The notes beneath the pieces are model-generated. The model was given only the letters and a program-made list of their open reading frames with translations. It made no database searches and was not told where the DNA came from. The position numbers were made by a program, and so were the translations under genes. Shown here piece by piece: positions 17,812-27,296 of a stretch of DNA of 64,000 bases (the stretch's first letter is position 1; each line of letters opens with the position of its first letter). Origin of the DNA: an uncultured Kiloniellaceae bacterium (GTDB lineage: Bacteria > Pseudomonadota > Alphaproteobacteria > Kiloniellales > Kiloniellaceae); assembly GCA_947500035.1 (NCBI GenBank), contig CANMQP010000007.1, forward strand, positions 310,001-374,000. The letters are read 5' to 3'.

Positions 17812-17838
17812 CCAGGCAGCCCAGGCAGCCCAGGCAGC
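17812..17838. repeat. Triple 9-bp repeat next to the reductase 3' end
   Basis: Three exact copies of CCAGGCAGC in tandem, 13 bp beyond the stop codon of the minus-strand CurA-type gene. Confidence 0.85.
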
Positions 17839-17851
17839 AGTGACTGCAAGG

Positions 17852-18883
17852 TCAGGACGACGGCTCGGCAACCTTCACCACAAGCTTGCCGAAATTCTTG
17901 CCTTCAAGGAGCCCCATGAAGGCTGCCGGCGCAGTCTCAAGCCCCTCCACGACGTCCTCGCGGTAGCGCACCGACCCATCTTTGAGCCATGCGGTCATCT
18001 CGCTGAAAAAAGCCGGGAAATCGGCATAGTGGTCAAAGATGATAAAGCCGCGGACCAGGAGCCGCTTGGTCAGGATGTTACGCATCAGCAGCGGCGTCTT
18101 GTCCGGCCCCTCCGGCAGAGCCGTTGCGTTATAATGCGCGATCATGCCGCAGACCGGTATTCTGGCCCAGGTATTCAAGAGGGGCACAACCGCCTGAAAT
18201 ACCGCTCCGCCGACATTCTCATAGTAGATATCAACTCCTTCAGGACAGGCAGCGGCCAGTTGCTCGGCGAAATCGGCGTCCTTGTAGTTCACGCAGACAT
18301 CGAAACCCAGTTCCTGGGTCACATAAGCGCATTTTTCCGGTGCGCCGGCGATGCCGACCACGCGGCAGCCTTTGAGTTTCGCGATCTGCCCCACGACCGA
18401 TCCGACGGCACCCGAAGCCGCAGAAACAACGACGGTCTCGCCGGGTTTGGGCTGTCCTATGTGAAGCAAGCCGATATAGGCGGTAAATCCAGGCATGCCG
18501 AGCACACCAAGCGCGTAAGACAGCGGCCCCGCGGCCGGGTCGAGCTTCCGAACCGCCTCGCCATCCGACAGGGCGTAGTCCTGCCAGCCGCTGCCGGCCA
18601 GGACGATGTCTCCCGCTGTGTAGCCTTCCAGCTTGGACTCGACGACCTCGCAGACCGTTCCCGCCGTCATGACGCCACCAACCGCCACCGGCTCCGCATA
18701 GGAGGGTCCATCGTTCATCCGCCCACGCATGTAAGGATCGAGCGACAGGAAGAGGGTTCTTAGCAGCATCTGACCGTGCTCTGCGGACGGCACCTCCCGC
18801 TCCACCAGATCGAAATTCTCGGCCGTGGGTGCGCCGCTGGGTCGCGCGGCCAAGAGGATTTGACGGTTCTTCGCCTGTGTCAT
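17852..18883 (-). CDS. NADP-dependent oxidoreductase, CurA / medium-chain dehydrogenase family
   Basis: A 343-residue zinc-independent medium-chain dehydrogenase/reductase. FLSLDPYMRGRM near residue 50 and the Rossmann loop SAASGAVGSVVGQIAKLKGCRVVGIAG at about 155-180 are diagnostic of the leukotriene B4 dehydrogenase/CurA group, which reduce alpha,beta-unsaturated ketones or aldehydes with NADPH. YYENVGG and the C-terminal block GKNFGKLVVKV also match. It is cytosolic, on its own transcript, and followed by a small triple 9-bp repeat. Confidence 0.9.
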   Translation of the reverse strand: MTQAKNRQILLAARPSGAPTAENFDLVEREVPSAEHGQMLLRTLFLSLDPYMRGRMNDGPSYAEPVAVGGVMTAGTVCEVVESKLEGYTAGDIVLAGSGWQDYALSDGEAVRKLDPAAGPLSYALGVLGMPGFTAYIGLLHIGQPKPGETVVVSAASGAVGSVVGQIAKLKGCRVVGIAGAPEKCAYVTQELGFDVCVNYKDADFAEQLAAACPEGVDIYYENVGGAVFQAVVPLLNTWARIPVCGMIAHYNATALPEGPDKTPLLMRNILTKRLLVRGFIIFDHYADFPAFFSEMTAWLKDGSVRYREDVVEGLETAPAAFMGLLEGKNFGKLVVKVAEPSS

Positions 18884-19025
18884 GTGATCAGTTGCTCCAT
18901 AAAAGTCGCTGCGGCCGGAAAAGGGTTTGAAAGTTCCATCTCCACATACTTCGGGTGATGACAGAGTGCAATCACGCTCCCGGGTTATCTCTAAAACCTC
19001 TGCTGCCCGGCATGCCCGGCCTAGT

Positions 19026-19063
19026 CTTCAGGCCAGGGCTCTCCCTCAGGCCCGGGCTCTTCC
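19026..19063 (-). repeat. 19-bp tandem repeat adjoining the denD stop codon
   Basis: Directly after the TAA stop on the minus strand are two 19-bp units, GGAAGAGCCCGGGCCTGAG (19063-19045) and GGAGAGCCCTGGCCTGAAG (19044-19026). Confidence 0.7.
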
Positions 19064-20035
19064 TTAGACAGGCGCGCGCTCGATATCATCCTCGAGGAAA
19101 ATGTCGATCACCTCGTCGATCGAGCTATCGGTTACAAAACCAAGAGCTGTTGCTTCCGGTGTGTCGATCGAGACGGGCCAGGTGTCGACGATTTTCTGGA
19201 TGGCCGGATCCAGCTCCCAGGAAATCAGATCGGCATCACCGCCCTTGCGTACCAGTGCCGCGACCATCTCCTCCAGAGCGACCGCAAGGCCCGGCAGATT
19301 GAGCGTCCGCCAGGTGCCCAGCTTCTCCAGATCCAGATCGGCGCCGTGTATAAAGGCCGAAACGATCGAGCGCGGCGAGGTCAGCCATACGCCCACATCA
19401 CGGCGCACCGGACAGACCATTGGCTGGCCCTGCAAGGGCTCACGCAAAATAGAACTGGCGAAAGAAGACGCGGCGCGGTTTGGGCGGCCGGGCCTGACCA
19501 CCACCGTCGGCAGGCGAAAGGCAATGCCCTGGATGAAGCCCTTCCGGGCGTAATCGTTCAGCATCAACTCAGCAATGGCCTTTTGCGTTCCATAAGACGT
19601 CAAAGGCCGGTTTGGCGTGCTGCTCAGGATCCGTCCGCCTTCGGGCCCGAAGGCCGCAACCGAACTGGCGAAAAGAAACCTGGGGCAAGTCCCAAGACTG
19701 CGGCAGCGCTCCAGCAGCAAGCGGGTGGCATCCAGATTGACGCGCATACCCAGATCGAAGTTCTCTTCGGCCTCTCCACTAACGACGGCGGCAAGATGGA
19801 ATACCACCGCTGTGTCGGCATCGATCACACGCTCAATCACGGCCGGGTCGGCAACATCGCCGACGACAGCCCTGCAACGCGCAGGCAGGATTCGCGGTTC
19901 GACATGATCCAGCAGAAGAATTTCGTCAATCGCGGCCTGCTGCCCGCTCGCGTCCGCACAGCTTCCTTTTTCGCTCAGAGCGATGGCCAGCTTGTTACCC
20001 AGGAAGCCCGCGCCTCCAGTGATCAAAACCTTCAT
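19064..20035 (-). CDS. denD: D-erythronate dehydrogenase-like NAD-dependent epimerase/dehydratase
   Basis: A 323-residue extended SDR. The NAD loop is GGAGFLG (7-13); the catalytic Tyr and Lys are in SYGTQKA. The block FRLPTVVVRPGRPNRAASSFASSILREPL is characteristic of DenD, which oxidises D-erythronate to 2-oxotetronate in C4 sugar-acid catabolism. The partner genes of that pathway (denK/otnK, otnC, otnI) are not in this window, so the function rests on sequence resemblance alone. The 3' end abuts a 19-bp double repeat. Confidence 0.8.
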   Translation of the reverse strand: MKVLITGGAGFLGNKLAIALSEKGSCADASGQQAAIDEILLLDHVEPRILPARCRAVVGDVADPAVIERVIDADTAVVFHLAAVVSGEAEENFDLGMRVNLDATRLLLERCRSLGTCPRFLFASSVAAFGPEGGRILSSTPNRPLTSYGTQKAIAELMLNDYARKGFIQGIAFRLPTVVVRPGRPNRAASSFASSILREPLQGQPMVCPVRRDVGVWLTSPRSIVSAFIHGADLDLEKLGTWRTLNLPGLAVALEEMVAALVRKGGDADLISWELDPAIQKIVDTWPVSIDTPEATALGFVTDSSIDEVIDIFLEDDIERAPV

Positions 20036-20249
20036 TTTTATTTCTTCCCCTCACCACGACATGGATGACCCGTAAACATCGGATGCGCGGTAACGCTACA
20101 TTTGCTTGCTTGCCTTGTCACGCCGGCGTTGCTGGAAGACCGGAAGAAAGGCTGGGGTCTGACAAGAGTTCGCAGACAAAAAAACGCGACCGGAAAAAAA
20201 CCGGCCGCGCAACAAACGTGATCAATGACAAACGAGGGCAGGCGCAAAC

Positions 20250-20663
20250 TCAGTTCTTCTTGGTCGCACCATTTGCTGCCTTCAGTATCTCTTCGGTCTG
20301 CTCCTCAACCGGCGTGAGGCTCTGCTGCGAGATTTCCGCGGCAATGCCGGTCAGAGTCCTGACCTCCTCGAAGTATTCACGCATGGTCGACTGCATAAAG
20401 CTCGAGCAGACACTGAACGCCTCGATCGGTGACTTGCAAGCCATGAAGGATTTTTGCGCTTCCATGTCTTCACTAAAGCGCATGCTTGCGAAACGACTCA
20501 TCTCTTCATTGAGGGTTGCCACGCCCTTCATCATGACATCACTCATCTTCGTCAAGGTCTGAATGTTCGCCGAGTTCATCTCCATAATAGCTTCGGAGCT
20601 GAAGGGCGTGAAGGTCGGTTGTTCGGTTTTGGTCGCGGATTCTTTTGCCTGTGCTGCACACAT
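20250..20663 (-). CDS. Phasin family protein
   Basis: A 137-residue, helix-rich protein with no enzyme motifs. FTPFSSEAIMEMNSANIQTL and the amphipathic middle (MSRFASMRFSEDMEAQKSFM, ACKSPIEAFSVCSSFMQST, MREYFEEVRTLTGIAAE) are typical of Phasin_2 proteins that coat PHB granules. I place the start at ATG 20663 because AAGGAG precedes it; longer frames upstream have no such site. In relatives PhaR represses phasin genes, so phaR at 10519 is the likely regulator. Upstream, CTGCGC/GCGCAG half-sites at 20840-20856 form an inverted repeat. Confidence 0.88.
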   Translation of the reverse strand: MCAAQAKESATKTEQPTFTPFSSEAIMEMNSANIQTLTKMSDVMMKGVATLNEEMSRFASMRFSEDMEAQKSFMACKSPIEAFSVCSSFMQSTMREYFEEVRTLTGIAAEISQQSLTPVEEQTEEILKAANGATKKN

Positions 20664-20839
20664 ATTGAGTCTCCTTGGAGTTTCGCAATGAGGTTGCCGC
20701 CCAACAAAGTTCAGGAGGGTGGGACTGATACCACTTTCCACCAGCTTACATGCTATCAAACCATTGCCCATGACCTGAATCAATCCAGGGTAAACAATTG
20801 TCACAAAAAGATAATTCCTATCGGCCTCTCACTAAACCC

Positions 20840-20856
20840 CTGCGCAATTCGCGCAG
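20840..20856. repeat. Inverted repeat between the phasin and AAA+ genes
   Basis: CTGCGCAATTCGCGCAG has 6-bp arms (CTGCGC/GCGCAG). It lies downstream of the AAA+ ATPase and upstream of the phasin, both on the minus strand. It could be RNA structure or a TGC/GCA-type regulator site; there is no T-run. Confidence 0.4.
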
Positions 20857-20877
20857 CGGGTACTGTGCGTAAGAGGT

Positions 20878-20906
20878 TCGGGTTCACGCTGGCAGCGTGA
20901 ACCCGA
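20878..20906. repeat. Perfect 29-bp palindrome over the stop codon of the AAA+ gene
   Basis: Two 14-bp arms (TCGGGTTCACGCTG and its exact complement) are separated by a single G at 20892. The palindrome covers the last residues and stop codon (20884-20886) of the double AAA+ ATPase gene. On the plus strand it is followed by ATTTTGCG; on the minus strand no T-run follows. Confidence 0.85.
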
Positions 20907-22995
20907 TTTTGCGTGCCGTCGCCGGCTTTACCGCGACTTCCTGTTCCAACAACCGCAGGATTTCCTCCGCCCTGGACGCGGTGACATTCGCATCCGCGTC
21001 CCTCTCTGCATCAGTGCAAAGAAACTTCAGTTTCTTTGCCACAACGGCAAAATCGCCGGGCGTCAGACTGGAAATCCGGCCGATCATTGCGGGAGCCTCC
21101 AGGCCGAAGAAACGCTGGAACGCGGAACGGACCTGCGCGGCGGACATGAAGCCGAACTTCACCTTGAAGGTGAAGCGCCGCAAAGCCGCGGCATCGATCT
21201 GCGCCATCTGGTTTGTCGTGCAGGCAAAGGGCTGGTCATGAGTTTCCATGGCCAGCAACAGCTCATTGACCATGGAGACTTCCCAGGAACGCTCGGCCGC
21301 TCCCCTGCCCCAAAGCAATGAGTCCGCTTCATCGATGATCAGAAAACGCTCATCCTCCCGCGCTTCGGCGAACGCCTCGGCGATCAGCTCTTCAGTGCCG
21401 CCGACCCATTTGGACAGCAGATCTGACCCACGTTTCTCGAGAACGTCGATGCCCATCTCCGCCGCAAGCTGACGAACGAACGCGCTCTTGCCCGTTCCCG
21501 GCGGACCGTGACAACAGATCGAAAAATCGCGCGGTGTCCCCTCCCGTGAAAGAGACGCCTGCAGCTTCGACAAATCGATATCCGCGTTCGCCAGCCCAAC
21601 GTCGAAACGCACCGAGCCTTCGTGGTCACGCTTGCGCCGCCCCTCACCATCGATCAACTTGGTCATCGCCTCCACAACGAAATCAATGTCGGCACAAGCA
21701 CCCTCCGCCACGGCAACAGACCGTGTCGCCGTGTTGATGACGCCGGGCCCGACCCGATGGCGCCTGGACAGCGACGCGACCTCCGCAGGCGCCAGGGAAA
21801 GACCATGCGCCTCCAGCGCCCTGTGCCAAAGCTGGCGGCGTGTTGCCAGTGGGGGCAGCTTGATCTCGGCGATAAAGGACATCCGGCGTAAAAAAGCCGG
21901 ATCAAACTCCTGAAGGCTGTTCGCGGTCCAAAAGACCGGGACGCGGTTCCCCTCGAGCGTGCGGTTCATGAAGACCTTGGAACCCGCGCGCCGCAAGCGT
22001 CCGCCGCCGTAGCTCATACGGACATCGTTCTGCAGAATGTCTTCCATCTCGTCGAACAATAAGGCCGCCTGCCCGCGGCGCATGGCCAGACGTTCCGCCA
22101 ATCGCAGGTCTGCCAGCCGGTCGTAGCGGTCCGGTTCGTCGCCGTCTTCATCGCACTCGCCGATCCCGAACAAAGACAGTCCGGCCTTCGCTGTCAGCAT
22201 CTTGCACAGCTCGGTCTTGCCGGTGCCCGGGGGACCATACAACAGGATATTGACGCCACGTTGTTTCGTTGCTGCAGCGCCGCTCAGGAGGCGCGCCATG
22301 AAGTCGCGCTGGGGCGCCAGATGCTCGAAATCCGCCCAGTCCAAATCGCTCGACAACGGGGTTCCCATCAAAGCCCGTTCGATTGCCTGGATGCCTTCGT
22401 TGGGCGGCAACAGCGCCCGGCGCAGCCGATAGGGAAGACTGTAACTGAACTGACCCGCCCCATGTCCGTAACTGGCGACCAAGCCAAGATTGGCCAGAGG
22501 GCCTGCTGTCAGGTTTTGCCAGATTTCCGTCTGACTTTCGCCAATCGCTGCGCCAATGACCCCGACGGAATCGATCATACGGGTCGCCACCAATTGGTCG
22601 CATAACGCGTCGAATGCGTCTTCGCAACTGCAGTGAAAGACGAAAGCGAAAATCTTGCTCTCAAGCGGCTGCAAGGACATCGCATCTGCAAAGTGCTGCA
22701 GATTGCCCATTGGTATTCTGGTCGACACGGCATCGCTGATATCAGCGCTTTCCAGGGCAGCGCGCAGCTGTCCCCAGGCCTTTGCCGACAGAGGTTTATC
22801 TCCCGCCTTGGCCTTACGGATCTTGCCGGACGCCGTGACCACCGCCGTGACTTTGTCAAAGTCCAGTCCAACCAGACGGGACTGGCCACGCAGCCAGCCG
22901 CTCAGGACCTTGCCGGGGGCTGATTTCGGTTCAATGCCTGACATCAACCCGGCGATATAGCGGGCGATCAGGCCTCTCGATTTAGCGGTTTCCAT
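20884..22995 (-). CDS. Tandem AAA+ ATPase of unknown function
   Basis: A 703-residue cytosolic protein. An uncharacterised N-terminal helical region (1-240) precedes two AAA+ modules. Module 1 has Walker A GPPGTGKT (254-261) and Walker B LLFDEMED (312-319). Module 2 has Walker A GPPGTGKS (497-504) and Walker B LIIDEADS (552-559), with a sensor-like TTNQM and arginine-finger candidates in AAALRRF. The overall plan resembles Cdc48/FtsH-type unfoldases, but no protease or known adaptor domain is attached and no neighbour hints at a substrate. The stop codon is inside a perfect 29-bp palindrome. Confidence 0.85.
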   Translation of the reverse strand: METAKSRGLIARYIAGLMSGIEPKSAPGKVLSGWLRGQSRLVGLDFDKVTAVVTASGKIRKAKAGDKPLSAKAWGQLRAALESADISDAVSTRIPMGNLQHFADAMSLQPLESKIFAFVFHCSCEDAFDALCDQLVATRMIDSVGVIGAAIGESQTEIWQNLTAGPLANLGLVASYGHGAGQFSYSLPYRLRRALLPPNEGIQAIERALMGTPLSSDLDWADFEHLAPQRDFMARLLSGAAATKQRGVNILLYGPPGTGKTELCKMLTAKAGLSLFGIGECDEDGDEPDRYDRLADLRLAERLAMRRGQAALLFDEMEDILQNDVRMSYGGGRLRRAGSKVFMNRTLEGNRVPVFWTANSLQEFDPAFLRRMSFIAEIKLPPLATRRQLWHRALEAHGLSLAPAEVASLSRRHRVGPGVINTATRSVAVAEGACADIDFVVEAMTKLIDGEGRRKRDHEGSVRFDVGLANADIDLSKLQASLSREGTPRDFSICCHGPPGTGKSAFVRQLAAEMGIDVLEKRGSDLLSKWVGGTEELIAEAFAEAREDERFLIIDEADSLLWGRGAAERSWEVSMVNELLLAMETHDQPFACTTNQMAQIDAAALRRFTFKVKFGFMSAAQVRSAFQRFFGLEAPAMIGRISSLTPGDFAVVAKKLKFLCTDAERDADANVTASRAEEILRLLEQEVAVKPATARKIGFTLPA

Positions 22996-23503
22996 TTTTC
23001 TTCACGTGTTTTTCGCACAGCCATCATGCCGCCGGAAAACACGCACAGGCGCGCCGCGTCCAACAGGCATGGGAAAGCGTGAGCTATAGGATCTTTTTTA
23101 ATCGAACCAACAGAGGCGACAGAATCCCCATGACTTAATCAGGAAGACTCGCAGCCCTGGTTCGATCGACTCTTTTTTTTGATATCGCCGGTCTCGGATC
23201 ACCGGCCTGGAAGCGCAACTAGCGCAGTCGGCGGGCAACCCAATCGAGATCCGGTGCGACATCTCTATCGCGAAACATTTTCATGTCGGTTCTCACTTGG
23301 TTGAAACACATCGCGTTCAGTGCGACGGACGCGGTGTTTAACAAACCCCGTTTTAGAAATCAAGTGCCAATGCGCCTGAGGGTTGCAGTCTGCAGCAAGT
23401 TGACTCAAGGAACTGTTTTCATTCGCATTCTTATGAATCTATCTTTTAAGACCAAAATGCCTTATTCTGTGCGGCATTGGGGTACAAGAGGGGGCTCTAC
23501 CCA
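22996..23503. other. Divergent intergenic region
   Basis: 508 bp between the AAA+ and radical SAM genes. It holds two T-runs (23095-23100 and 23171-23178) and a small hairpin (GCCGGT/ACCGGC near 23188-23206). A 74-codon frame at 23283-23507 has no ribosome-binding site and unconvincing composition. Promoters for both genes must lie here. Confidence 0.4.
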
Positions 23504-25303
23504 GTGAACACATCGAATGAAAATCAGAAGTTCTTCGTTGAGTTGATCAAGCCGTCCCACTACGACGACGAAGGTTACGTCATCCAGTGGCTCAAGGCCT
23601 GGATCCCCTCCAATACCCTCTCGAGTATTTACGGCATCTCGATGGACCTGATTGAGCGCCGCGCGCTGGGCAACGACGTCGAAGTGGTCCTGAAAGGCTA
23701 CGACGAAACCAACTGCGTTATCCCCATCCAGGACATCATCCGGCGGCAGACCCAAGAGGGCGCCAAAGGTATTGTCTGTCTGGTCGGCGTTCAATCCAAT
23801 CAGTTTCCCCGCGCCATGGATATCGCCCGTCAATTCCGCGCCGCCGGCGTTCAGGTCGCGATCGGCGGTTTCCACCCGAGCGGCTGCCTTTCCATGCTGC
23901 CGGAACTGCCGCCCGATCTCCTGGAAGCGCTTGATCTGGGCATTTCACTCTATGCAGGTGAGTCGGAAGGCCGCCTGCAGGACTTTTACCTCGACGCCCT
24001 GCGCGGCGAGCTGAAGCCGATCTACAACTACATGAACGATCTGCCGGGCATCGACAACGAACCGACGCCTTTCCTGCCGGAAAAGATGGTACGGAAATAC
24101 GGGGCCTCCATTGCCTGTTTCGATGCAGGCCGCGGCTGCCCCTTCCAGTGCAGCTTTTGCACCATCATCAATGTGCAGGGCCGCAAGTCCCGTTTCCGCG
24201 AAGCCGATGACGTCGAACGGCTGGTACGCGCAAACGTGAAGCAGGGGATCTACCGCTACTTCATCACCGACGATAACTTCGCGCGCAACAAAAACTGGGA
24301 AGCCATCTTCGACCGGCTCGGCGACCTGCGCGAAGAACTGGACCTGCCCTTCTCGATCACGATCCAAGTCGACACCCTCTGTCACAAGATCAAGAACTTC
24401 ATTTCGAAAGCCAAGCGCGCTGGCGTCGCGCGCGTCTTCATCGGCATGGAGAACATCAATCCGGACAACCTGATGCATGCCAAAAAGCGGCAGAACCGGA
24501 TTACCGAATACCGGACCATGCTTCAGATGTGGCGCGAGCAACAGATTATCACCTTCGCCGGCTACATCCTGGGCTTTCCGGCGGACACCCCGGAAAAGAT
24601 CGCCAACGACATTGAGATCATCAAGCGCGAGCTGCCGGTCGATATTCTGGAATTCTTCTGCCTCACGCCCCTGCCGGGATCGGAAGATCACCAAAACCTC
24701 TACAAGCAGGGCATCCCGATGGATCCGGATATGAACATCTATGACCTGGAGCACGTCTGCACCGGGCACGCCATGATGTCCAAAGAAGAATGGCAGGGGA
24801 TTTATAACAAGGCCTGGGAGCTCTATTATTCGGACGATCACGTCGCGACCATGATGAAACGCATGGTGGTCAGCGGCAACAAACCGGAGCGCATCTGGAT
24901 GCATACCCTGCAGTTCGCCGGATGCATCCGCTACGAAAAGGTCCACCCCCTTCAGGGCGGCTACTTTCGCCGCAAGCTCCGCACCCAGCGCCGGTCGGGC
25001 CTGCCGCTTGAGAACCCGCTCGTTTTCTATCCAAAACGGGCCTGGGAGATCCTTACCACCTACGGCCCCTTTGCCGCCTACGCCATCAGGCTCTTTATCC
25101 TGGCCAAAAGGATCAAACGCGATCCCGCGACCCAGTCCTACATGGACACCGCCTTGACCCCTGTCGACGAGCATGGCGAGGACGAGGACCTGGAGATGTT
25201 CGCCCTGACCGAAGCCGCGAAAGCCGCAGTGGCAAAAGCCCATAAGGAAACCGAGGCGCGCGAGAGCCGTCAGCAGGCCAAAGAGATCACAGCCGCGGAA
25301 TAG
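23504..25303 (+). CDS. B12-binding-domain radical SAM protein of unknown function
   Basis: A 599-residue enzyme. The N-terminal part (about 1-170, with VQVAIGGFHPSG) looks like a cobalamin-binding Rossmann domain. The radical SAM core follows, with the 4Fe-4S cysteines in CPFQCSFC (about residues 211-218) and a TIM-barrel block FITDDNFARN, QVDTL, VFIGMENINPDNL. The C-terminus is charged and Ala/Glu-rich. I place the start at GTG 23504, preceded by GAGGGGG; a TTG at 23477 is in frame. Such proteins often methylate unactivated carbons or rearrange lipids; the product here is unknown. It stands alone. Confidence 0.85.
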   Translation: MNTSNENQKFFVELIKPSHYDDEGYVIQWLKAWIPSNTLSSIYGISMDLIERRALGNDVEVVLKGYDETNCVIPIQDIIRRQTQEGAKGIVCLVGVQSNQFPRAMDIARQFRAAGVQVAIGGFHPSGCLSMLPELPPDLLEALDLGISLYAGESEGRLQDFYLDALRGELKPIYNYMNDLPGIDNEPTPFLPEKMVRKYGASIACFDAGRGCPFQCSFCTIINVQGRKSRFREADDVERLVRANVKQGIYRYFITDDNFARNKNWEAIFDRLGDLREELDLPFSITIQVDTLCHKIKNFISKAKRAGVARVFIGMENINPDNLMHAKKRQNRITEYRTMLQMWREQQIITFAGYILGFPADTPEKIANDIEIIKRELPVDILEFFCLTPLPGSEDHQNLYKQGIPMDPDMNIYDLEHVCTGHAMMSKEEWQGIYNKAWELYYSDDHVATMMKRMVVSGNKPERIWMHTLQFAGCIRYEKVHPLQGGYFRRKLRTQRRSGLPLENPLVFYPKRAWEILTTYGPFAAYAIRLFILAKRIKRDPATQSYMDTALTPVDEHGEDEDLEMFALTEAAKAAVAKAHKETEARESRQQAKEITAAE

Positions 25304-25325
25304 AACGAAAACAAGTAAGCGGGGA

Positions 25326-26312
25326 TCACAGGCTGCCAGCGACGACCTCGCAGGCGATTTCCTGCCCTTCCGCGACCGTTTCCAGTTCCTGAACCCGTTG
25401 GGCACAACGCTCTTCGGCAAGCGGACACCGGGTTCGGAACGCGCAGCCTGACGGCGGGTCCAGCGGCGACGGCGGGTCGCCCCTCAGCATGATCCGTTGG
25501 CGCGCTCGCGCCGCCTTTGGATCGGGCACGGGGGCCGCCGACAGCAGCGCGCGGGTATAGGGGTGCTTCGGGTCCGCAAAGAGCGCGGATTTCTCGGCCA
25601 ATTCCACCACCCGGCCGAGGTAAAGGACCATGATGCGGTCCGAGATCAGGCGCATGATCGAAAGATCGTGGCTGATGAAAATCATTGTCAGGCCGAACTT
25701 GCGTTTGAGCTCCTGCAGGAGGTTGATGATCTGGGCCTGGATTGATACGTCCAATGCGGAGACAGGTTCGTCACAGACCACCAGTTTCGGTCGGGTAATG
25801 ATGGCCCGGGCAATACCGATACGTTGCGCCTGACCGCCCGAAAACTCATGGGGATAGCGATTGAGCATATCGCCTGAAAGCCCCACTGTATCCATGACAT
25901 CGAGCACGCGCGACCGCCGCTCCGCCTTACTTAGACTGCGCTCGAACACGGTCAGCGGCTCGGCGATGATGTCGCCGATGGTCATGCGCGGATCCAGCGA
26001 TGCGATCGGGTCCTGAAAGATCATCTGCATGTCCCGCCGTTTCAGACGCATCTCTTCAGGCGAAAGGCCGGCTATGTCCTCACCCTGCCAAAGTACCCGT
26101 CCCGCGGAGGGTTCAATCAACCGCAGGAGGCTCCGCCCAAGCGTTGACTTTCCACATCCGGACTCTCCAACGACCCCGAGGGTTTCACCTTGTCTGAGTA
26201 TGAAGCTCACATCGTTGACCGCGCGCAGTCTTCTTCTCGGCTGGAAGAGACCGCCGCCGGAGACCGGGAATTCGGTCCTGATATCCTGAACCTCGAGAAG
26301 CGTTTGACTCAT
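25326..26312 (-). CDS. oppF: Oligopeptide/dipeptide ABC transporter ATP-binding protein (OppF/DppF type)
   Basis: A 328-residue ATPase with Walker A GESGCGKST, signature SGGQAQRIGIARAI, Walker B LVVCDEPVSALD and the C-terminal oligopeptide-transporter extension with four cysteines (CAFRTRCPLAEERCAQR and a later Cys), which in relatives can bind Fe-S. It energises peptide import with oppD at the inner membrane. Its ATG overlaps the oppD stop by 4 bp (ATGA), so translation is coupled. It is the last gene of the minus-strand ridA-rpiR-oppABCDF run. Confidence 0.93.
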   Translation of the reverse strand: MSQTLLEVQDIRTEFPVSGGGLFQPRRRLRAVNDVSFILRQGETLGVVGESGCGKSTLGRSLLRLIEPSAGRVLWQGEDIAGLSPEEMRLKRRDMQMIFQDPIASLDPRMTIGDIIAEPLTVFERSLSKAERRSRVLDVMDTVGLSGDMLNRYPHEFSGGQAQRIGIARAIITRPKLVVCDEPVSALDVSIQAQIINLLQELKRKFGLTMIFISHDLSIMRLISDRIMVLYLGRVVELAEKSALFADPKHPYTRALLSAAPVPDPKAARARQRIMLRGDPPSPLDPPSGCAFRTRCPLAEERCAQRVQELETVAEGQEIACEVVAGSL

Positions 26313-27292
26313 ACCGGCTCCCTCTCTTCGGCCTCTACCAGCAGGCAGGCGCAGGTCCGCTGGTTCGCGATGGATTTCAACGGCGGCCGCAATTCATGAC
26401 ACTGCGCCTCGGCAAAGGCGCAGCGCGCCGCGAAAGCGCAACCCTTGGGCAAACGCTGCAGGTTCGGGGGGCGGCCGGGGATCGGCTCCAGGCTCTCCAG
26501 ATCCGTATCGATCCGGGGCGTGGACGCCAGCAGGGCCTTGGTATAGGGATGCTTCGGGTCTTCGAAGAGATCATCGACCGGCGCCTCCTCGACAACGCGC
26601 CCCGCGTACATGACAAAGACCCGGTCGGCGAGCCCGGCGACCACCCCCAGATCATGGGTAATCAATATCAGCGCAGTGTCGAAACCTCTTTTCAGCTGCC
26701 CGAAGAGCTCGAGGATCTGGGCCTGGATCGTCACATCCAGCGCAGTCGTCGGCTCGTCCGCGATCAGCAGTTTGGGTTCGCAGAGTAAAGCCATCGCGAT
26801 CATCACCCGCTGACGCATGCCCCCGGAAAGCTCATGCGGATACATCCTGAAGCGTCGTTTCGGATCCGGGATGCCAACAGCTTCCAGCATTGCAAGCGCC
26901 CTGGCATCGGCCTCCTTGCGCGTGCAGCCTTGATGCACCTCCAGAGTTTCAGTCAGCTGGCGCGAAATCCGCAACGAGGGATTCAAGCCGGTCATAGGGT
27001 CCTGAAACACCATGGAGATGTCGCGGCCCCGGTAAACATCAAGCTCGCTCGGGCGCATCTTCAGCAGGTCCCGCCCCTCTAAGACGGCTTTCCCCGATGC
27101 CCGTCCGTTCTTGGCAAGCAGTCCCATCACCGAGAGAAAAGTCTGGCTCTTGCCTGACCCGGACTCCCCGACAATGGCAACCGTCTCACCGGCCGCAATA
27201 TCCAGGTTGAGTCCGGAGACGGCCTGCACTTCTCCCTCCGGCGTGTCGAAACGCACGGTCAGGTCTTCGCTCTTGAAGATACTTTTGCGCAT
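26309..27292 (-). CDS. oppD: Oligopeptide/dipeptide ABC transporter ATP-binding protein (OppD/DppD type)
   Basis: A 327-residue ATPase with Walker A GESGSGKS, signature [15 protein letters not shown], Walker [16 protein letters not shown] and the C-terminal extension [15 protein letters not shown] use the ATG at 27292, just after the oppC stop, because AAGGA lies about 11 nt upstream; an ATG at 27304 would overlap oppC by 8 bp and longer starts are unlikely. It pairs with oppF as the ATPase heterodimer. Confidence 0.92.
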   Translation of the reverse strand: MRKSIFKSEDLTVRFDTPEGEVQAVSGLNLDIAAGETVAIVGESGSGKSQTFLSVMGLLAKNGRASGKAVLEGRDLLKMRPSELDVYRGRDISMVFQDPMTGLNPSLRISRQLTETLEVHQGCTRKEADARALAMLEAVGIPDPKRRFRMYPHELSGGMRQRVMIAMALLCEPKLLIADEPTTALDVTIQAQILELFGQLKRGFDTALILITHDLGVVAGLADRVFVMYAGRVVEEAPVDDLFEDPKHPYTKALLASTPRIDTDLESLEPIPGRPPNLQRLPKGCAFAARCAFAEAQCHELRPPLKSIANQRTCACLLVEAEEREPV

Positions 27293-27296
27293 AGTC

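Noticed and set aside
23283-23507. Possible 74-codon gene before the radical SAM gene
   Set aside because: No ribosome-binding site and unconvincing composition; it overlaps the likely GTG start.
23945-25420. Open frame (491 codons) opposite the radical SAM gene
   Set aside because: Antisense shadow; the plus strand has the 4Fe-4S cysteines and domain order.
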